Virus record (IMG/VR): IMGVR_UViG_3300031566_000483
Span: 1 to 20,003 of that record
Reading direction: 5' to 3' (one strand)
DNA: 20,003 nt
From: a virus
Part shown: positions 1 through 8,349 of the stretch, in pieces
How the letters are laid out: each line of letters begins with the position of its first letter
Position numbering within the stretch: position 1 is the first letter of the stretch
Position numbers and translations under genes: made by a program
The notes under the pieces: model-generated
What the model was told of the DNA's origin: nothing
Databases searched by the model: none
What the model saw: the letters and a program-made list of their open reading frames with translations, nothing else

Positions 1-791
1 AATCCTCTATAGTCTTCTCTTAAATAAGGAAGTAATTGAATATATGCTTGGTCCCATGTTTCTCCCTTAGCTCTTTTAGTTTGAACATAGTCAGAGATAA
101 TTGTCATTATACCAATTGTAGGCGGTTTCATTTTTATAGTACCATATGATTTAGTATGAATCATTAAAGCATTTGTACTTTCATCATAATACTTATAAAT
201 ATCATCAGGTAATTTATTAAACTGCCAGTTTTTATTAGAAATCTCAACTGTATTATTACAACCACATTCATTACATGGTTTAATTAATTGTAATTTATTT
301 TCACCTTGTTTAAATGTTAAATCTCTAATTGATAATATAACAAATATTCTATCTTCTTCAAGTAAATCTTTCCATGTCATCATTTTACCAGGGGCAGTTA
401 CTTTAACACATTCTTTCATTATATGATTTAGCTTATCTTCTATATCAAATAAATCTCTATCATTTAAAGTAGACCAATGTCTAATCTCGGCAGTTCTTGC
501 TGCTCTGATGTTAATTTTAGTATCTGCTGGATAAAATATACCACCTGAAGGAAATCCTTTAGTATCTAATGGAAAGAAACCCAAAACCATGTCAGCGTTT
601 AAACCATCATCATCTTTACCAAGTTTAACATTTCCGAGACCTTCCTTTCCAGTAAGCTCTTTCATTTTCTTTGCATTCTCTAAATAAGGGTCAGCTGATT
701 TATCTGGATTATTAATGCCATCTTTTTCTTCAAGAGATTTTTTCATTTCCTCTTCAGATGGTCTTTTATTTTCTTCTTTATCGTTAGCCAT
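1..791 (-). CDS. Baseplate hub/assembly protein, gp26-like (3' end beyond window)
   Basis: The gene starts at ATG 791 and runs off the left edge, giving 263 residues without a stop. Residues 1-60 are charged and probably disordered. A conserved-looking core begins with FPSGGIFYP (80-88) followed by INIRAART, the layout I know from the T4 gp26 / T4_baseplate (PF12322) family, where a 'LPSxGxFYP...hxhR' segment is followed by a helical region and an IRxL segment (here SIRDL, 154-158). Residues 173-178 hold a compact PCNECGC cysteine cluster that may bind metal. Family members are usually 200-250 residues, so this one is long at the N-terminus. In T4 such proteins help build the central baseplate hub. 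It lies 10 bases after a small gene and is probably cotranscribed with it. Family placement is from motif memory; another baseplate hub protein is possible. Confidence 0.5.
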   Translation of the reverse strand, partial: MANDKEENKRPSEEEMKKSLEEKDGINNPDKSADPYLENAKKMKELTGKEGLGNVKLGKDDDGLNADMVLGFFPLDTKGFPSGGIFYPADTKINIRAARTAEIRHWSTLNDRDLFDIEDKLNHIMKECVKVTAPGKMMTWKDLLEEDRIFVILSIRDLTFKQGENKLQLIKPCNECGCNNTVEISNKNWQFNKLPDDIYKYYDESTNALMIHTKSYGTIKMKPPTIGIMTIISDYVQTKRAKGETWDQAYIQLLPYLREDYRG

Positions 792-801
792 TTTAATAAA
801 T

Positions 802-1041
802 TTATTTAGTTTTTTTAATTTCTTTAATTGCTGTCTCTACTGCGTTTTTAGTATAAGATATTTGTACAGCTTGATTTGCCAATATATGATCTTTTATTAA
901 TGACCTTACATATAATGATATTGGTTCTGGTCTTTTTTTTGCCAATAATGCTTTATTCATTATAATAACATTAAGTTCGTGCAAATCTTCCAGTGTAAGG
1001 AGAACCTGTATCTTCTCCTTCAGATTGTCTTTGGTTGCCAT
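802..1041 (-). CDS. Small ribbon-helix-helix-like protein, function unknown
   Basis: This gene encodes 79 residues from ATG 1041. The segment KIQVLLTLEDLHELNVI looks like a short beta strand followed by a helix, and RPEPISLYVRSLIKDHI like a second helix. This is the order seen in ribbon-helix-helix (Arc/CopG-type) DNA-binding proteins, but the match is a pattern judgement and there is no diagnostic signature. The tail is lysine-rich. The gene sits alone between a strong minus-strand terminator (1110-1140) and the gp26-like gene, so it probably opens a new transcript, with AT-rich TATAAT-like boxes upstream. No Shine-Dalgarno sequence precedes the start. It could be an autoregulator of the transcript or a small structural protein; I cannot tell which. 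Confidence 0.6.
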   Translation of the reverse strand: MATKDNLKEKIQVLLTLEDLHELNVIIMNKALLAKKRPEPISLYVRSLIKDHILANQAVQISYTKNAVETAIKEIKKTK

Positions 1042-1060
1042 TTTTATTCATAGTTATTTT

Positions 1061-1090
1061 ATTATAGTATATGGATATCATAGTATTATA
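1061..1090 (-). promoter_or_regulatory. Probable promoter, duplicated TATAAT-like boxes
   Basis: On the minus strand ATACTATAAT (1061-1070) and a near copy TATAATACTA (1081-1090) lie 20-50 bases upstream of the start at 1041 and just after an intrinsic terminator. The same ATACTATAAT string occurs twice directly upstream of the gp16-like gene (9089-9106). No clear -35 box is visible, and the DNA is so AT-rich that chance matches are expected. Confidence 0.35.
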
Positions 1091-1109
1091 ATATATAACG
1101 TTGAAACAT

Positions 1110-1140
1110 AAAAAACCGTACAGATTTCTCTATACGGTTT
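1110..1140 (-). terminator. Intrinsic terminator, minus strand
   Basis: AAACCGTA (1113-1120) and TACGGTTT (1133-1140) form a perfect 8-bp stem with a 12-base loop. Read on the minus strand the stem is followed by a run of six T (1115-1110). It would stop transcription arriving from the NUMOD1-like remnant before the 79-residue gene. Confidence 0.8.
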
Positions 1141-1148
1141 AATCTTTA

Positions 1149-1381
1149 TTATTTACTTATATCCTTCTTAAATTTATAGGAATGGCTGTCTAACTGAGTA
1201 CCTCTATTAATAATACCTCTTAATGATTTCTGGTTAATCTCAAGAGCAGTAGCAGCATCACCTAGACTGTTGTATTCATTTAAGATAATACCTTCTGCAT
1301 TCAATTGACATACTGTACCCTTACTGCCGCCGTAGTTTGGGTTATTACTATAAGTGCGTATACTTTATAATTTGACTTCAT
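1149..1381 (-). pseudogene. Frameshifted NUMOD1-type (homing-endonuclease-associated) small ORF
   Basis: An open frame from 1364 to the TAA at 1149 encodes 71 residues with no ATG. It contains CQLNAEGIILNEYNSLGDAA, then a helical region, SLRGIINRG and a final SYKF. This is the pattern of NUMOD1, the modular DNA-binding domain found at the C-terminus of phage HNH and GIY-YIG homing endonucleases. An ATG at 1381, in another frame, encodes MKSNYKVY before diverging. A one-base shift near 1358 would join it to TYSNNPNYGGSKGT and give a protein of about 76 residues. No nuclease motif is present. The ATG directly abuts the T-tract of the upstream terminator. It is most simply a decayed remnant of a mobile endonuclease next to the tail tube gene; a functional small DNA-binding protein made from a non-ATG start is the alternative. 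Confidence 0.55.
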
Positions 1382-1415
1382 AAAAAAACCATATAGTTAT
1401 TATACTATATGGTTT
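1382..1415 (-). terminator. Intrinsic terminator after the tail tube gene
   Basis: AAACCATATAG (1386-1396) pairs perfectly with CTATATGGTTT (1405-1415), an 11-bp stem with an 8-base loop. On the minus strand it is followed by seven T (1388-1382). It lies 25 bases after the gp19 stop codon and should end the abundant sheath/tube transcript. Confidence 0.88.
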
Positions 1416-1440
1416 ATATTGTTTCACGAGGTCAGAAATA

Positions 1441-1995
1441 TTATGTCAGTTCTTCGTCCCAATGATCGCATCTAAACGTAACTGCTAATTGAATTGCATC
1501 AGTTGCTGAATAATCGTGTTCACCTGGTCCACCTAATGTTCCTGTAAGGAATACGTCTTTCATTGTTAACTTTCTGTAGATATCACCTTTTCTGTTATAT
1601 TCTACAATAATCATTGTTCCAACGTAATCTTTCTTTAAGCCCATTTCACCTGTTAAAGGATTATACATCTTCTTAAACCAATCTTGGATAGTCTTATAGA
1701 TATACATTTGATTCGCATCATTTAAGTTTAATGAGAATGTTATTGATATATCAATGAAAGTTTGTCCTGGCATGCCAGCAAAGCTTCTGTCAGCAAACTT
1801 AAATTTTTGACCAATTGCATCTACTGATGGATTAATACCGTCTAGACCACCAATATTTAATACGTGTTCAAGAAGCATATCAGCTCCTGCAACGCCTGCT
1901 GGTGGAAGAATAGTAACCTCAAATAAATTCTTATGAACTGGTTCATAAAGATTTCTTGATGCTTTGGATTGATCGTAATGTGGTAACCCTGCCAT
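1441..1995 (-). CDS. gp19: Tail tube protein, gp19-like
   Basis: This gene encodes 184 residues from ATG 1995 (T4 gp19 has 163). The protein would polymerise into the inner tube of the contractile tail, through which DNA passes. Features resembling the T4 gp19 family are the N-terminal NLFEVTILPP strand, the FADRSFAGMPGQTF loop, SITFSLNLNDANQMYIYKTI, the WFKKMYNPLTGE helix-turn and the closing AVTFRCDHWDEEL strand. It follows gp18 directly, as in T4. Its leader shares a promoter-like block with that of gp18 (ATATATAAC, ATATAG, seven A) and contains no Shine-Dalgarno sequence. A strong terminator follows. In T4 the next gene is the portal gp20; here it is not, so the head genes must lie elsewhere. 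Confidence 0.9.
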   Translation of the reverse strand: MAGLPHYDQSKASRNLYEPVHKNLFEVTILPPAGVAGADMLLEHVLNIGGLDGINPSVDAIGQKFKFADRSFAGMPGQTFIDISITFSLNLNDANQMYIYKTIQDWFKKMYNPLTGEMGLKKDYVGTMIIVEYNRKGDIYRKLTMKDVFLTGTLGGPGEHDYSATDAIQLAVTFRCDHWDEELT

Positions 1996-2005
1996 GTGTT
2001 TTTAG

Positions 2006-2027
2006 TTTTTTTCTATATGTTATATAT
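2006..2027 (-). promoter_or_regulatory. Promoter-like leader shared with gp18
   Basis: On the minus strand ATATATAAC (2027-2019) is followed by ATATAG and a run of seven A (2012-2006), about 10 bases before the gp19 start. The same three elements in the same order precede gp18 at 5289-5263. It may be a late promoter or a leader favouring translation without a Shine-Dalgarno sequence. Confidence 0.4.
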
Positions 2028-2051
2028 TTAAGTCTACGGGATATTTTAGAG

Positions 2052-2080
2052 TGAGATTGCCAGATTAACTAGCAATCTCA
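2052..2080. other. Inverted repeat between gp18 and gp19
   Basis: TGAGATTGC (2052-2060) and GCAATCTCA (2072-2080) form a perfect 9-bp stem with an 11-base loop, 6 bases after the gp18 stop. No T-tract follows on the minus strand, so it is either a weak attenuator or a structure that protects or processes the 3' end of the gp18 message. Confidence 0.6.
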
Positions 2081-2086
2081 ATCATA

Positions 2087-5000
2087 TTATCTAAATTGTC
2101 CTGTAGATATAGCACCTGTTCTAAGTATAGTTGTTCTATGTACTAGAATTTCTAAACCTTTAACTGGTTCTACGAATGTATCAAGTACTCCAATATTTGC
2201 ATCAATTACATCTGATGTATTATTTGAAGAATCCATGATATTCTTAAAGTCATAAACACCATTATCAGCTTGTACGTTGCTTAAGAACTTGTCAGCTAGT
2301 GTTTTTATCTCTAATCTTGTTTGTACTGTATTAAACTCCCATTGGTATAGTTTAAGGATTTCAGCAATACCATCTTGAATATAAATTAATACTTCTCTAA
2401 CATGTATGCTAGAAAGAGCAGATTTAATATTCTGCTGAGCTGTTTTATTTCCTGATACCATTAGACCTACACCTCTTTGGAAAATAATAGGATTTAAACC
2501 AAATGGTTCTAAATAATCTCTATCATCTTTATTGAAGTTAACTTCTAATCCAACTACACCTTTACCGCTTATAACTCCTCTACGAGGACCTGCAACGATT
2601 GACCAAGGTAATGCTGTAGAATACTTATCTACGAAATTATTGGAAACATAACCAGCAGGTGGAATTAAAATATTCTTACCTCTATCTCTAATTACTAAGT
2701 AAGGAGTATAGAAGCCACTGTAGTTTGCACCGTTTTCAATAGATGGTAAACCATATACGAATTGTGGATTTTGTGTTAAGTCACCACCTTCAGAAATAAA
2801 TTTAGCACTTAATGAACCTGTTATATCAACGAATTTAGGGTCAGTAGATGCTTTAAAGTCTTCCATTGAAGGAGCATTCAAGATACTGAAAGTATTTTGA
2901 CGTTGCTTAGATAAATTAGCTAACTGACTCTTAGATTGAGGCTGAATACCTAAACCAAATGAGTCAACAATATATCTAAAAGTAATTATGTCCTTATCGA
3001 CTAATGCACTAAATAAGTTTAAAGAAGGATTTAATGTATCATTGTAGATATCATCAATTCTTTCTTGTGTACCGTTAGGCATATGATATAAAGGATTTAA
3101 TTCAAAGCCATTTAATGCAAAGAATTTATAGTGATCGATAACTGATTCAATTTTACGATATCTCTCAACTGATACATCTGTAGAAGGAAGAACTGTCTTC
3201 TTAATAGCAGTGATAGTGTAGATATGCATATAACTACCTTCATTAACGATTTTAATAATTTTAGTTAATCTAGATTCTCCGTTAGGACCAATTTCATCTG
3301 ATACTAAATAATCACCTACTGAAACTGAACTCTTATAATCATTAAATGATACAAGTACTTCGTTTGCAGGTAATGTTGCTGTAGTATTAATTAACATTGT
3401 AGTGTTTAACTTACCAGCTAAAGATTGTATTAATACAACATTAGTAGCAGTTACTGCGTTTGCAGAATCATAATAGTTACCAGCAATAGCATCAGGTAAT
3501 AATGTAGAAGTAACAAAAGTTTCTTCTTGATAACCTTGAACTAATATTGAAGGTATACCATAAGAAGTTGGACCCATGATTGGTGATGAATTACCTACGC
3601 CTGAAGCGTTATCGGTAATAAATCCTTCACCTACTGCTGCTCCGTAATTAAATTGTGTAAGTTTAACAAACCATGGTGCGGCTTCTGTAGAATCCCAAAT
3701 TTTATCTCCTGATGTAATAATACCATTTGCATAATCATCATATACAACATTGAATTTAGATGATACGAATGTACCAGTAAATCCATTATAATCTAACCAA
3801 TCTGGTTTAGATGCAAAGAACATGTTATCTGTACCATCAATGTATACTTCATAATTTACTTCTTCCACTGATAATCCAATATTAACAAATCCTGATACTT
3901 CTGCTAATGAAACAACAGGTGCCCATTTGTAGTTAGCACCATCTGTCATTAAAACATATGAACCAACTTGTCTTCCTGTACCACCTGGTATATTAGTAGA
4001 TAATTTAGTATCTAATGCACTTAAATATTGACTGTGAGTATTTACACCAATTTTAATAATGTAATTAACAACTCCTGAACCAGGAGCAACTATGTCAGAT
4101 GAACTAACTATAGGTGGAACTTGACCAATACCTCCTGGGTTAGATGTTAAATAGAATGAAATATCTTCACTGCTATTAACAGTTATACCAATTTCCTCAG
4201 TATTGTCTGTAGCATAACCTAAATCATCTACAATAACTCTATCATAAGATAAGAAGTTAATTTTATTAAATGAAGGGTCAGTATTTGTTTTGTACTCAAC
4301 ATTATGACCAATAAGGTCAATTCCAGCTTCTGTACCGCTTAAATATTCATCGTCAAATAACTTCTTATCAATAGTACAGAATAATCCTGTTACTGATGTA
4401 TCAAAGTTAATTAAATCTTGAATGAATAAGTTATTACCATTTAAATCAACGAAATCAGGAATCAGAATACCTACATATTTTGCAAGTACAGATACTTCTT
4501 TAGCGTTTAAGAAATTGTTTAATTGAGATTTAATAACACCTTTAGTCGAGTTAAAATATTTACCGAATATAGGGTCAATTGATAATTTTTGGTAATCAGT
4601 AAAGTCACCATCTATTACAGTAATTTCAATCATATAATCACTTATATAATCATTTTCGTTCATGAACTCAGGAACATTACCTACACCATACCATTCTTTA
4701 GCTGTTACGTCAAATCCTCTTGTATCTTGGATATAACGTGCTAAAACTGTTATTGGGCTTTGTCTTAAGTTTACTAATTGAATTAATCCTTTATTTAAAC
4801 CAATATTATTTAAAAATGATTTATCTTCAGGAAACCAGAATCTATCTTTATTATAGAATCCAGAGTATAGAGCTTCTTTCTCAACTGGGTTAGCTTGAGA
4901 AACATTAGTAGAAAATACTTGATAATCTACTTTGTCAGCATTTGCGCTTGTAGTGTCATTATTAAGTCTTAATAAATTAAGAACTATAATTGGACCTCTC

Positions 5001-5251
5001 TCAAGAGCAGCTTGAGCAGTTCTGTGGAAATAAGAACCTTTTCTTTCTAATCCTCTATCAATTCCACCGAATACTTGCTCAAAGAAGCCAGTATCTGGGA
5101 CGAATACAGGAGTGTTAAAAGGCCCTTTTTTAGAGTACCCTACAACTAAACGTATTTGTTCAGCAGGTACGTTTGCAGTCTGTGACTTGTCAAATTCTAA
5201 ACGGTATATACCGCTAGATTTAAACTGTGCTAATTCAGGACTTAGTGCCAT
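2087..5251 (-). CDS. gp18: Tail sheath protein, gp18-like, oversized
   Basis: This gene encodes 1054 residues from ATG 5251, much longer than T4 gp18 (659). The sheath surrounds the tube and contracts to drive infection. The N-terminus has the sheath-type segment LVVGYSKKGPFNTPVFVPD followed by FEQVFGG and GPIIVLNLLRL. The last 210 residues hold the conserved C-terminal sheath domain, with GFYTPYLVIRDRGK, ILIPPAGYV, ALPWSIVAGPRRGVI, FQRGVGLMVSGNKTAQ and SIHVREVLIYIQD. The middle, roughly residues 340-720, is rich in G, S, T, N and V and looks like inserted beta domains that would decorate the sheath exterior. This is inference, as no family is recognised there. It lies between gp17 and gp19, as in T4. 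The leader has no Shine-Dalgarno sequence. Confidence 0.93.
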   Translation of the reverse strand: MALSPELAQFKSSGIYRLEFDKSQTANVPAEQIRLVVGYSKKGPFNTPVFVPDTGFFEQVFGGIDRGLERKGSYFHRTAQAALERGPIIVLNLLRLNNDTTSANADKVDYQVFSTNVSQANPVEKEALYSGFYNKDRFWFPEDKSFLNNIGLNKGLIQLVNLRQSPITVLARYIQDTRGFDVTAKEWYGVGNVPEFMNENDYISDYMIEITVIDGDFTDYQKLSIDPIFGKYFNSTKGVIKSQLNNFLNAKEVSVLAKYVGILIPDFVDLNGNNLFIQDLINFDTSVTGLFCTIDKKLFDDEYLSGTEAGIDLIGHNVEYKTNTDPSFNKINFLSYDRVIVDDLGYATDNTEEIGITVNSSEDISFYLTSNPGGIGQVPPIVSSSDIVAPGSGVVNYIIKIGVNTHSQYLSALDTKLSTNIPGGTGRQVGSYVLMTDGANYKWAPVVSLAEVSGFVNIGLSVEEVNYEVYIDGTDNMFFASKPDWLDYNGFTGTFVSSKFNVVYDDYANGIITSGDKIWDSTEAAPWFVKLTQFNYGAAVGEGFITDNASGVGNSSPIMGPTSYGIPSILVQGYQEETFVTSTLLPDAIAGNYYDSANAVTATNVVLIQSLAGKLNTTMLINTTATLPANEVLVSFNDYKSSVSVGDYLVSDEIGPNGESRLTKIIKIVNEGSYMHIYTITAIKKTVLPSTDVSVERYRKIESVIDHYKFFALNGFELNPLYHMPNGTQERIDDIYNDTLNPSLNLFSALVDKDIITFRYIVDSFGLGIQPQSKSQLANLSKQRQNTFSILNAPSMEDFKASTDPKFVDITGSLSAKFISEGGDLTQNPQFVYGLPSIENGANYSGFYTPYLVIRDRGKNILIPPAGYVSNNFVDKYSTALPWSIVAGPRRGVISGKGVVGLEVNFNKDDRDYLEPFGLNPIIFQRGVGLMVSGNKTAQQNIKSALSSIHVREVLIYIQDGIAEILKLYQWEFNTVQTRLEIKTLADKFLSNVQADNGVYDFKNIMDSSNNTSDVIDANIGVLDTFVEPVKGLEILVHRTTILRTGAISTGQFR

Positions 5252-5262
5252 CTTGGTTTATA

Positions 5263-5289
5263 TTTTTTTGCTATATTTTAGTTATATAT
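5263..5289 (-). promoter_or_regulatory. Promoter-like leader of gp18
   Basis: On the minus strand ATATATAAC (5289-5281) is followed by ATATAG and seven A (5269-5263), 11 bases before the start region. The arrangement matches the gp19 leader, suggesting a shared signal for the two abundant tail proteins. Confidence 0.4.
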
Positions 5290-5317
5290 CAACCTAGTGT
5301 TTAGCTAGTAACGGCGA

Positions 5318-7135
5318 TTATCCTTTAACAAGGTCATAAATGTCATAATCCATGTTACCGTCACCGCCGCTGTCTTTGTTTAATATTTCTTCTAATTGTG
5401 AATGTACAGATTCCGGTACTAAATCAAGCATTTCTTCAACATAATCTGAAAAGTCTGGAGTTCCAAAAAATTCTGTTACATTTACTCCTGTCATTGCTAT
5501 ATCATCACTACCCATCTGTCCACCATATGAACCTGATGGTAATTTACCAAATGTTTCATATTGTTTTATAGTATCTTCATCATTTAATACTATTCTCCTT
5601 AGTTCTACGGCTTTTTTAAAGTTTTGGCAAAATATTACTTTGTTGTCTTTTTTAACCTTTAATCCATAGTTAGGGAGCTTAGCATCATGCCTGTGTTTAA
5701 ATCTGCAAACCATTTCTTCATCAAAATTATTTCTTTGTGGAAATAAAGTTTGCATGGTTTTCATTACTAATGCTCCATTATAATTCCATTCTATTACTAA
5801 CTTAGTATTTTCAGAATAGAATATTTCTACTGCTAATGTATAAAGTATTTTAGAAAAATCTTCTATAGAATGTTCATTGCTTGAAAATCTACCAACTTGT
5901 TTTAAACCGAAGAAATCTTTCATTGCACTAGGTGATATAAAGTATTTCCAATATTTTTTATCTACAAGATTAACTTGAAATATATTAATAACTGAATAGT
6001 CACCACCAGACCCATCCGCTATATCTACCGAAAACACATGATATTTTTCAGAATCTTTACAATCTGATATTTGAAAATCTGGGTCCCAGCCTAGGAATCT
6101 ACTTACATCTATTTGAATATGTTCAAATTGATCTAGCTCACGATGTACATACTTCTTTTTAGACTGCTGCATTCTTTTTATTGTACTACCTTGTAATAAT
6201 AAATTACTAGATGCCATAAACTGATTACCATACTGTCTATTAAAAGCTTCTTCACTACCTAGATTTTTCATCTCTCTAGCCTTCCATGCCTCATCTCTTC
6301 CAGGTACTTGCCACCAGTCAACCTTAAACGGTGTAAATTCATTCTGACCCTCCGTTGCAGCCTTGTAAATTTCATAGAATTTATTATACCCATTAGGTGT
6401 ACTTGTAATTATAATTCTGGAAATCTGTGATGATGATAATGTAGGATAAACGTTTTCAAAGAATCCATCTAGGAATGAGTGATGAATATGAGCAAACTCA
6501 TCAAGGAATAATAAGTGTATGGTAAAACCGATACCTGCTTTTCCTGTAGTAGTCTGTCCAACCATTCTACATCCATTATCGTATTTCATTTCAAATACGT
6601 CATTCTTAACAACACCTGGCTTCATAAAGAACGGTAAATTCTCAATGATAGCTTTCATCTTGTCAATAATCTCTTTTGTTGTAGCGCCTTTATTTGCAAG
6701 TATTAATGCATTCTTATCAAAGTTAAATAATAAATACCATGCAACAAATATTGCAGTACATATTGTTTTACCTATTTGACGACTTGCTAAAGTAATGTTA
6801 AATCTATTAGCAGCAAATTGTCTAAGCATATCTACCTGATAATCACGTAATTTAATTCTCTGAATACCATTATCTGTCATTACACAAGCATAATTCTCAG
6901 CAAAATAAACTATATCTTTAGCACACTTTTTAATTTCAGATAATTCATGGTCTGTATAATCAAATACAACATTAGCTCTTCTGAATTTCATATTACCTTC
7001 ATAATAAGGTAATGTAACTTTTATCTTCGCGCCTTCACTTATAGCATGATTTAATTGGTCTATCTTTTCTGTTGACCATACAATTCTATCTTCTGTTGCT
7101 TCTTCTTCTACATGTCCAAAAAGGAAATCATTCAT
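5318..7135 (-). CDS. gp17: Terminase large subunit, gp17-like
   Basis: This gene encodes 605 residues (T4 gp17 has 610). The protein is the ATP-driven motor that packages DNA into the prohead and cuts the concatemer. The ATPase domain shows a Q-motif-like RDYQ (97-100), Walker A SRQIGKT (118-124), Walker B LLFLDEFAH (208-216, with D212 and E213) and coupling motif TSTPNG (244-249). The C-terminal RNase H-fold nuclease has SVDIADGSGGDYS (D371, D379), the VIEWN acidic residue E449 and GSDD (D544, D545). All key residues are present, so it should be active. Its ATG shares one base with the stop codon of the nucleotidyltransferase gene (TAATG), which implies translational coupling. It is followed by gp18, as in T4. 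Confidence 0.96.
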   Translation of the reverse strand: MNDFLFGHVEEEATEDRIVWSTEKIDQLNHAISEGAKIKVTLPYYEGNMKFRRANVVFDYTDHELSEIKKCAKDIVYFAENYACVMTDNGIQRIKLRDYQVDMLRQFAANRFNITLASRQIGKTICTAIFVAWYLLFNFDKNALILANKGATTKEIIDKMKAIIENLPFFMKPGVVKNDVFEMKYDNGCRMVGQTTTGKAGIGFTIHLLFLDEFAHIHHSFLDGFFENVYPTLSSSQISRIIITSTPNGYNKFYEIYKAATEGQNEFTPFKVDWWQVPGRDEAWKAREMKNLGSEEAFNRQYGNQFMASSNLLLQGSTIKRMQQSKKKYVHRELDQFEHIQIDVSRFLGWDPDFQISDCKDSEKYHVFSVDIADGSGGDYSVINIFQVNLVDKKYWKYFISPSAMKDFFGLKQVGRFSSNEHSIEDFSKILYTLAVEIFYSENTKLVIEWNYNGALVMKTMQTLFPQRNNFDEEMVCRFKHRHDAKLPNYGLKVKKDNKVIFCQNFKKAVELRRIVLNDEDTIKQYETFGKLPSGSYGGQMGSDDIAMTGVNVTEFFGTPDFSDYVEEMLDLVPESVHSQLEEILNKDSGGDGNMDYDIYDLVKG

Positions 7136-8349
7136 TATTTATAAATTTTTTTAAAGGCTTCAGCTTCAAGTTCTTTTATCTTGTCGCCTAGGGATTTACC
7201 CGACAATCCTGATACTTCAGGGTCGTTTCCTTTTACACTTAATTTAAAATCATATAATGCATATATTAGATTTCTATCAATAGCATTATTTTTTGCAAAT
7301 TCAAGTGCATCTTTCTCTTTTAATTTAGATATTTCAATATCTTTCTTAATGTTTATTAAATTCATGACATCAAATTTTAAAAATGAATGTAATGTTTCTA
7401 TTTGTCTAATATCATCAACACTATAAGCATATTGAGTTCTTAATTGTTTTGCATACTTAGAATTATCTTTTAAATTTACATTTCTAAGTAATGTTGCAAC
7501 TTGTAAAATTGGATTATTACTATCAGTCCATATTTTATTAATATAAGAGTCGTCAGTATTACTATATCCATCAGGTGATGGAAATATAAATACCCAATAA
7601 TTATAATTAGATAACCATTGTAAATAAGATGAAGGTGATTTAGCTTTTTCTATTGATTTTAAAAATTCATCTCTTATTCTTTCTTTAGAAACATCACCTA
7701 AGCTTTCACCTTTTTTATAATCTTTAAATTCGTCTTTAGATAAAGCAGCATGTACTTCAGGGTCTAATTTAGCGCCTAGTCTTGAAGCAAATCTAAGAGC
7801 TCTTAATTTTCTAAGAGGATCTTCACCAAATCTATCTAATGGATTACCAACTGTTTTAATAATTTTATCTAATAAATCTTTAACACCTCCTACTAAATCC
7901 ACAACAATCTCTTTATCTATATCATAGAATAAGGCATTAATTGTTAAATCTCTTCTTAGAACATCTTTATCAATAGTAGTAAAGTTTACAGCATCCGGCC
8001 TACGACCTTTTCCTATATCTTCTCTAAATGTTGCTATTTCAAATTCTTCATTATTTATAATAGCTGATATAACACCAAATGCTTCACCCTTAGGGAAGTT
8101 CTTTATATCATTCTTATTTAATATAGATTGTATTTTATCTGGACGTGCACTTGTAGCTAAATCAAAATCTTTAGGTTTAATACCAAGTATAGCATCCCTA
8201 ACAGCCCCTCCAACAACATATAGTTGTTCACCATCTTTCTTAAATGCTTTATTTAAAATATAAATAGCCTTAGGTAAACTAAGCTTAAGTGTATCTACAC
8301 TTTCTTTTAATATTGCAAATTCTTTATATCCTTTAAGATTCATCTTCAT
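7135..8349 (-). CDS. tRNA nucleotidyltransferase / poly(A) polymerase family enzyme
   Basis: This class II nucleotidyltransferase would add CCA to tRNA or A residues to RNA 3' ends. The head domain has GGAVRD (about 47-52) and the catalytic DFDLAT with its two carboxylates, followed by EIATFRED and the GRRPDAVNF loop. RRDLTINAL and EDPLRKLRALRFASRLG come next; the EDxxR segment is the nucleotide-selecting motif in CCA enzymes. The C-terminal half is helical, and the length (404) fits the family. Poly(A) polymerases share these motifs, so the two activities cannot be separated by eye. A TTG at 8352 extends the frame, but ATG 8349 or 8343 is more likely. The gene overlaps gp16 by 17 bases and gp17 by one base, so it is embedded in the terminase operon, where T4 has no such gene. 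The N-terminus (LKGYKEFAILKES) faintly resembles a capsid-targeting peptide. Confidence 0.9.
   Translation of the reverse strand: MKMNLKGYKEFAILKESVDTLKLSLPKAIYILNKAFKKDGEQLYVVGGAVRDAILGIKPKDFDLATSARPDKIQSILNKNDIKNFPKGEAFGVISAIINNEEFEIATFREDIGKGRRPDAVNFTTIDKDVLRRDLTINALFYDIDKEIVVDLVGGVKDLLDKIIKTVGNPLDRFGEDPLRKLRALRFASRLGAKLDPEVHAALSKDEFKDYKKGESLGDVSKERIRDEFLKSIEKAKSPSSYLQWLSNYNYWVFIFPSPDGYSNTDDSYINKIWTDSNNPILQVATLLRNVNLKDNSKYAKQLRTQYAYSVDDIRQIETLHSFLKFDVMNLINIKKDIEISKLKEKDALEFAKNNAIDRNLIYALYDFKLSVKGNDPEVSGLSGKSLGDKIKELEAEAFKKIYK

Noticed and set aside
7136-7143. TATAAATA on the minus strand, a perfect T4 late promoter core
   Set aside because: It directly abuts the gp17 start codon and lies in the end of the upstream gene; a transcript would begin inside gp17. 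Most likely chance in AT-rich coding DNA.
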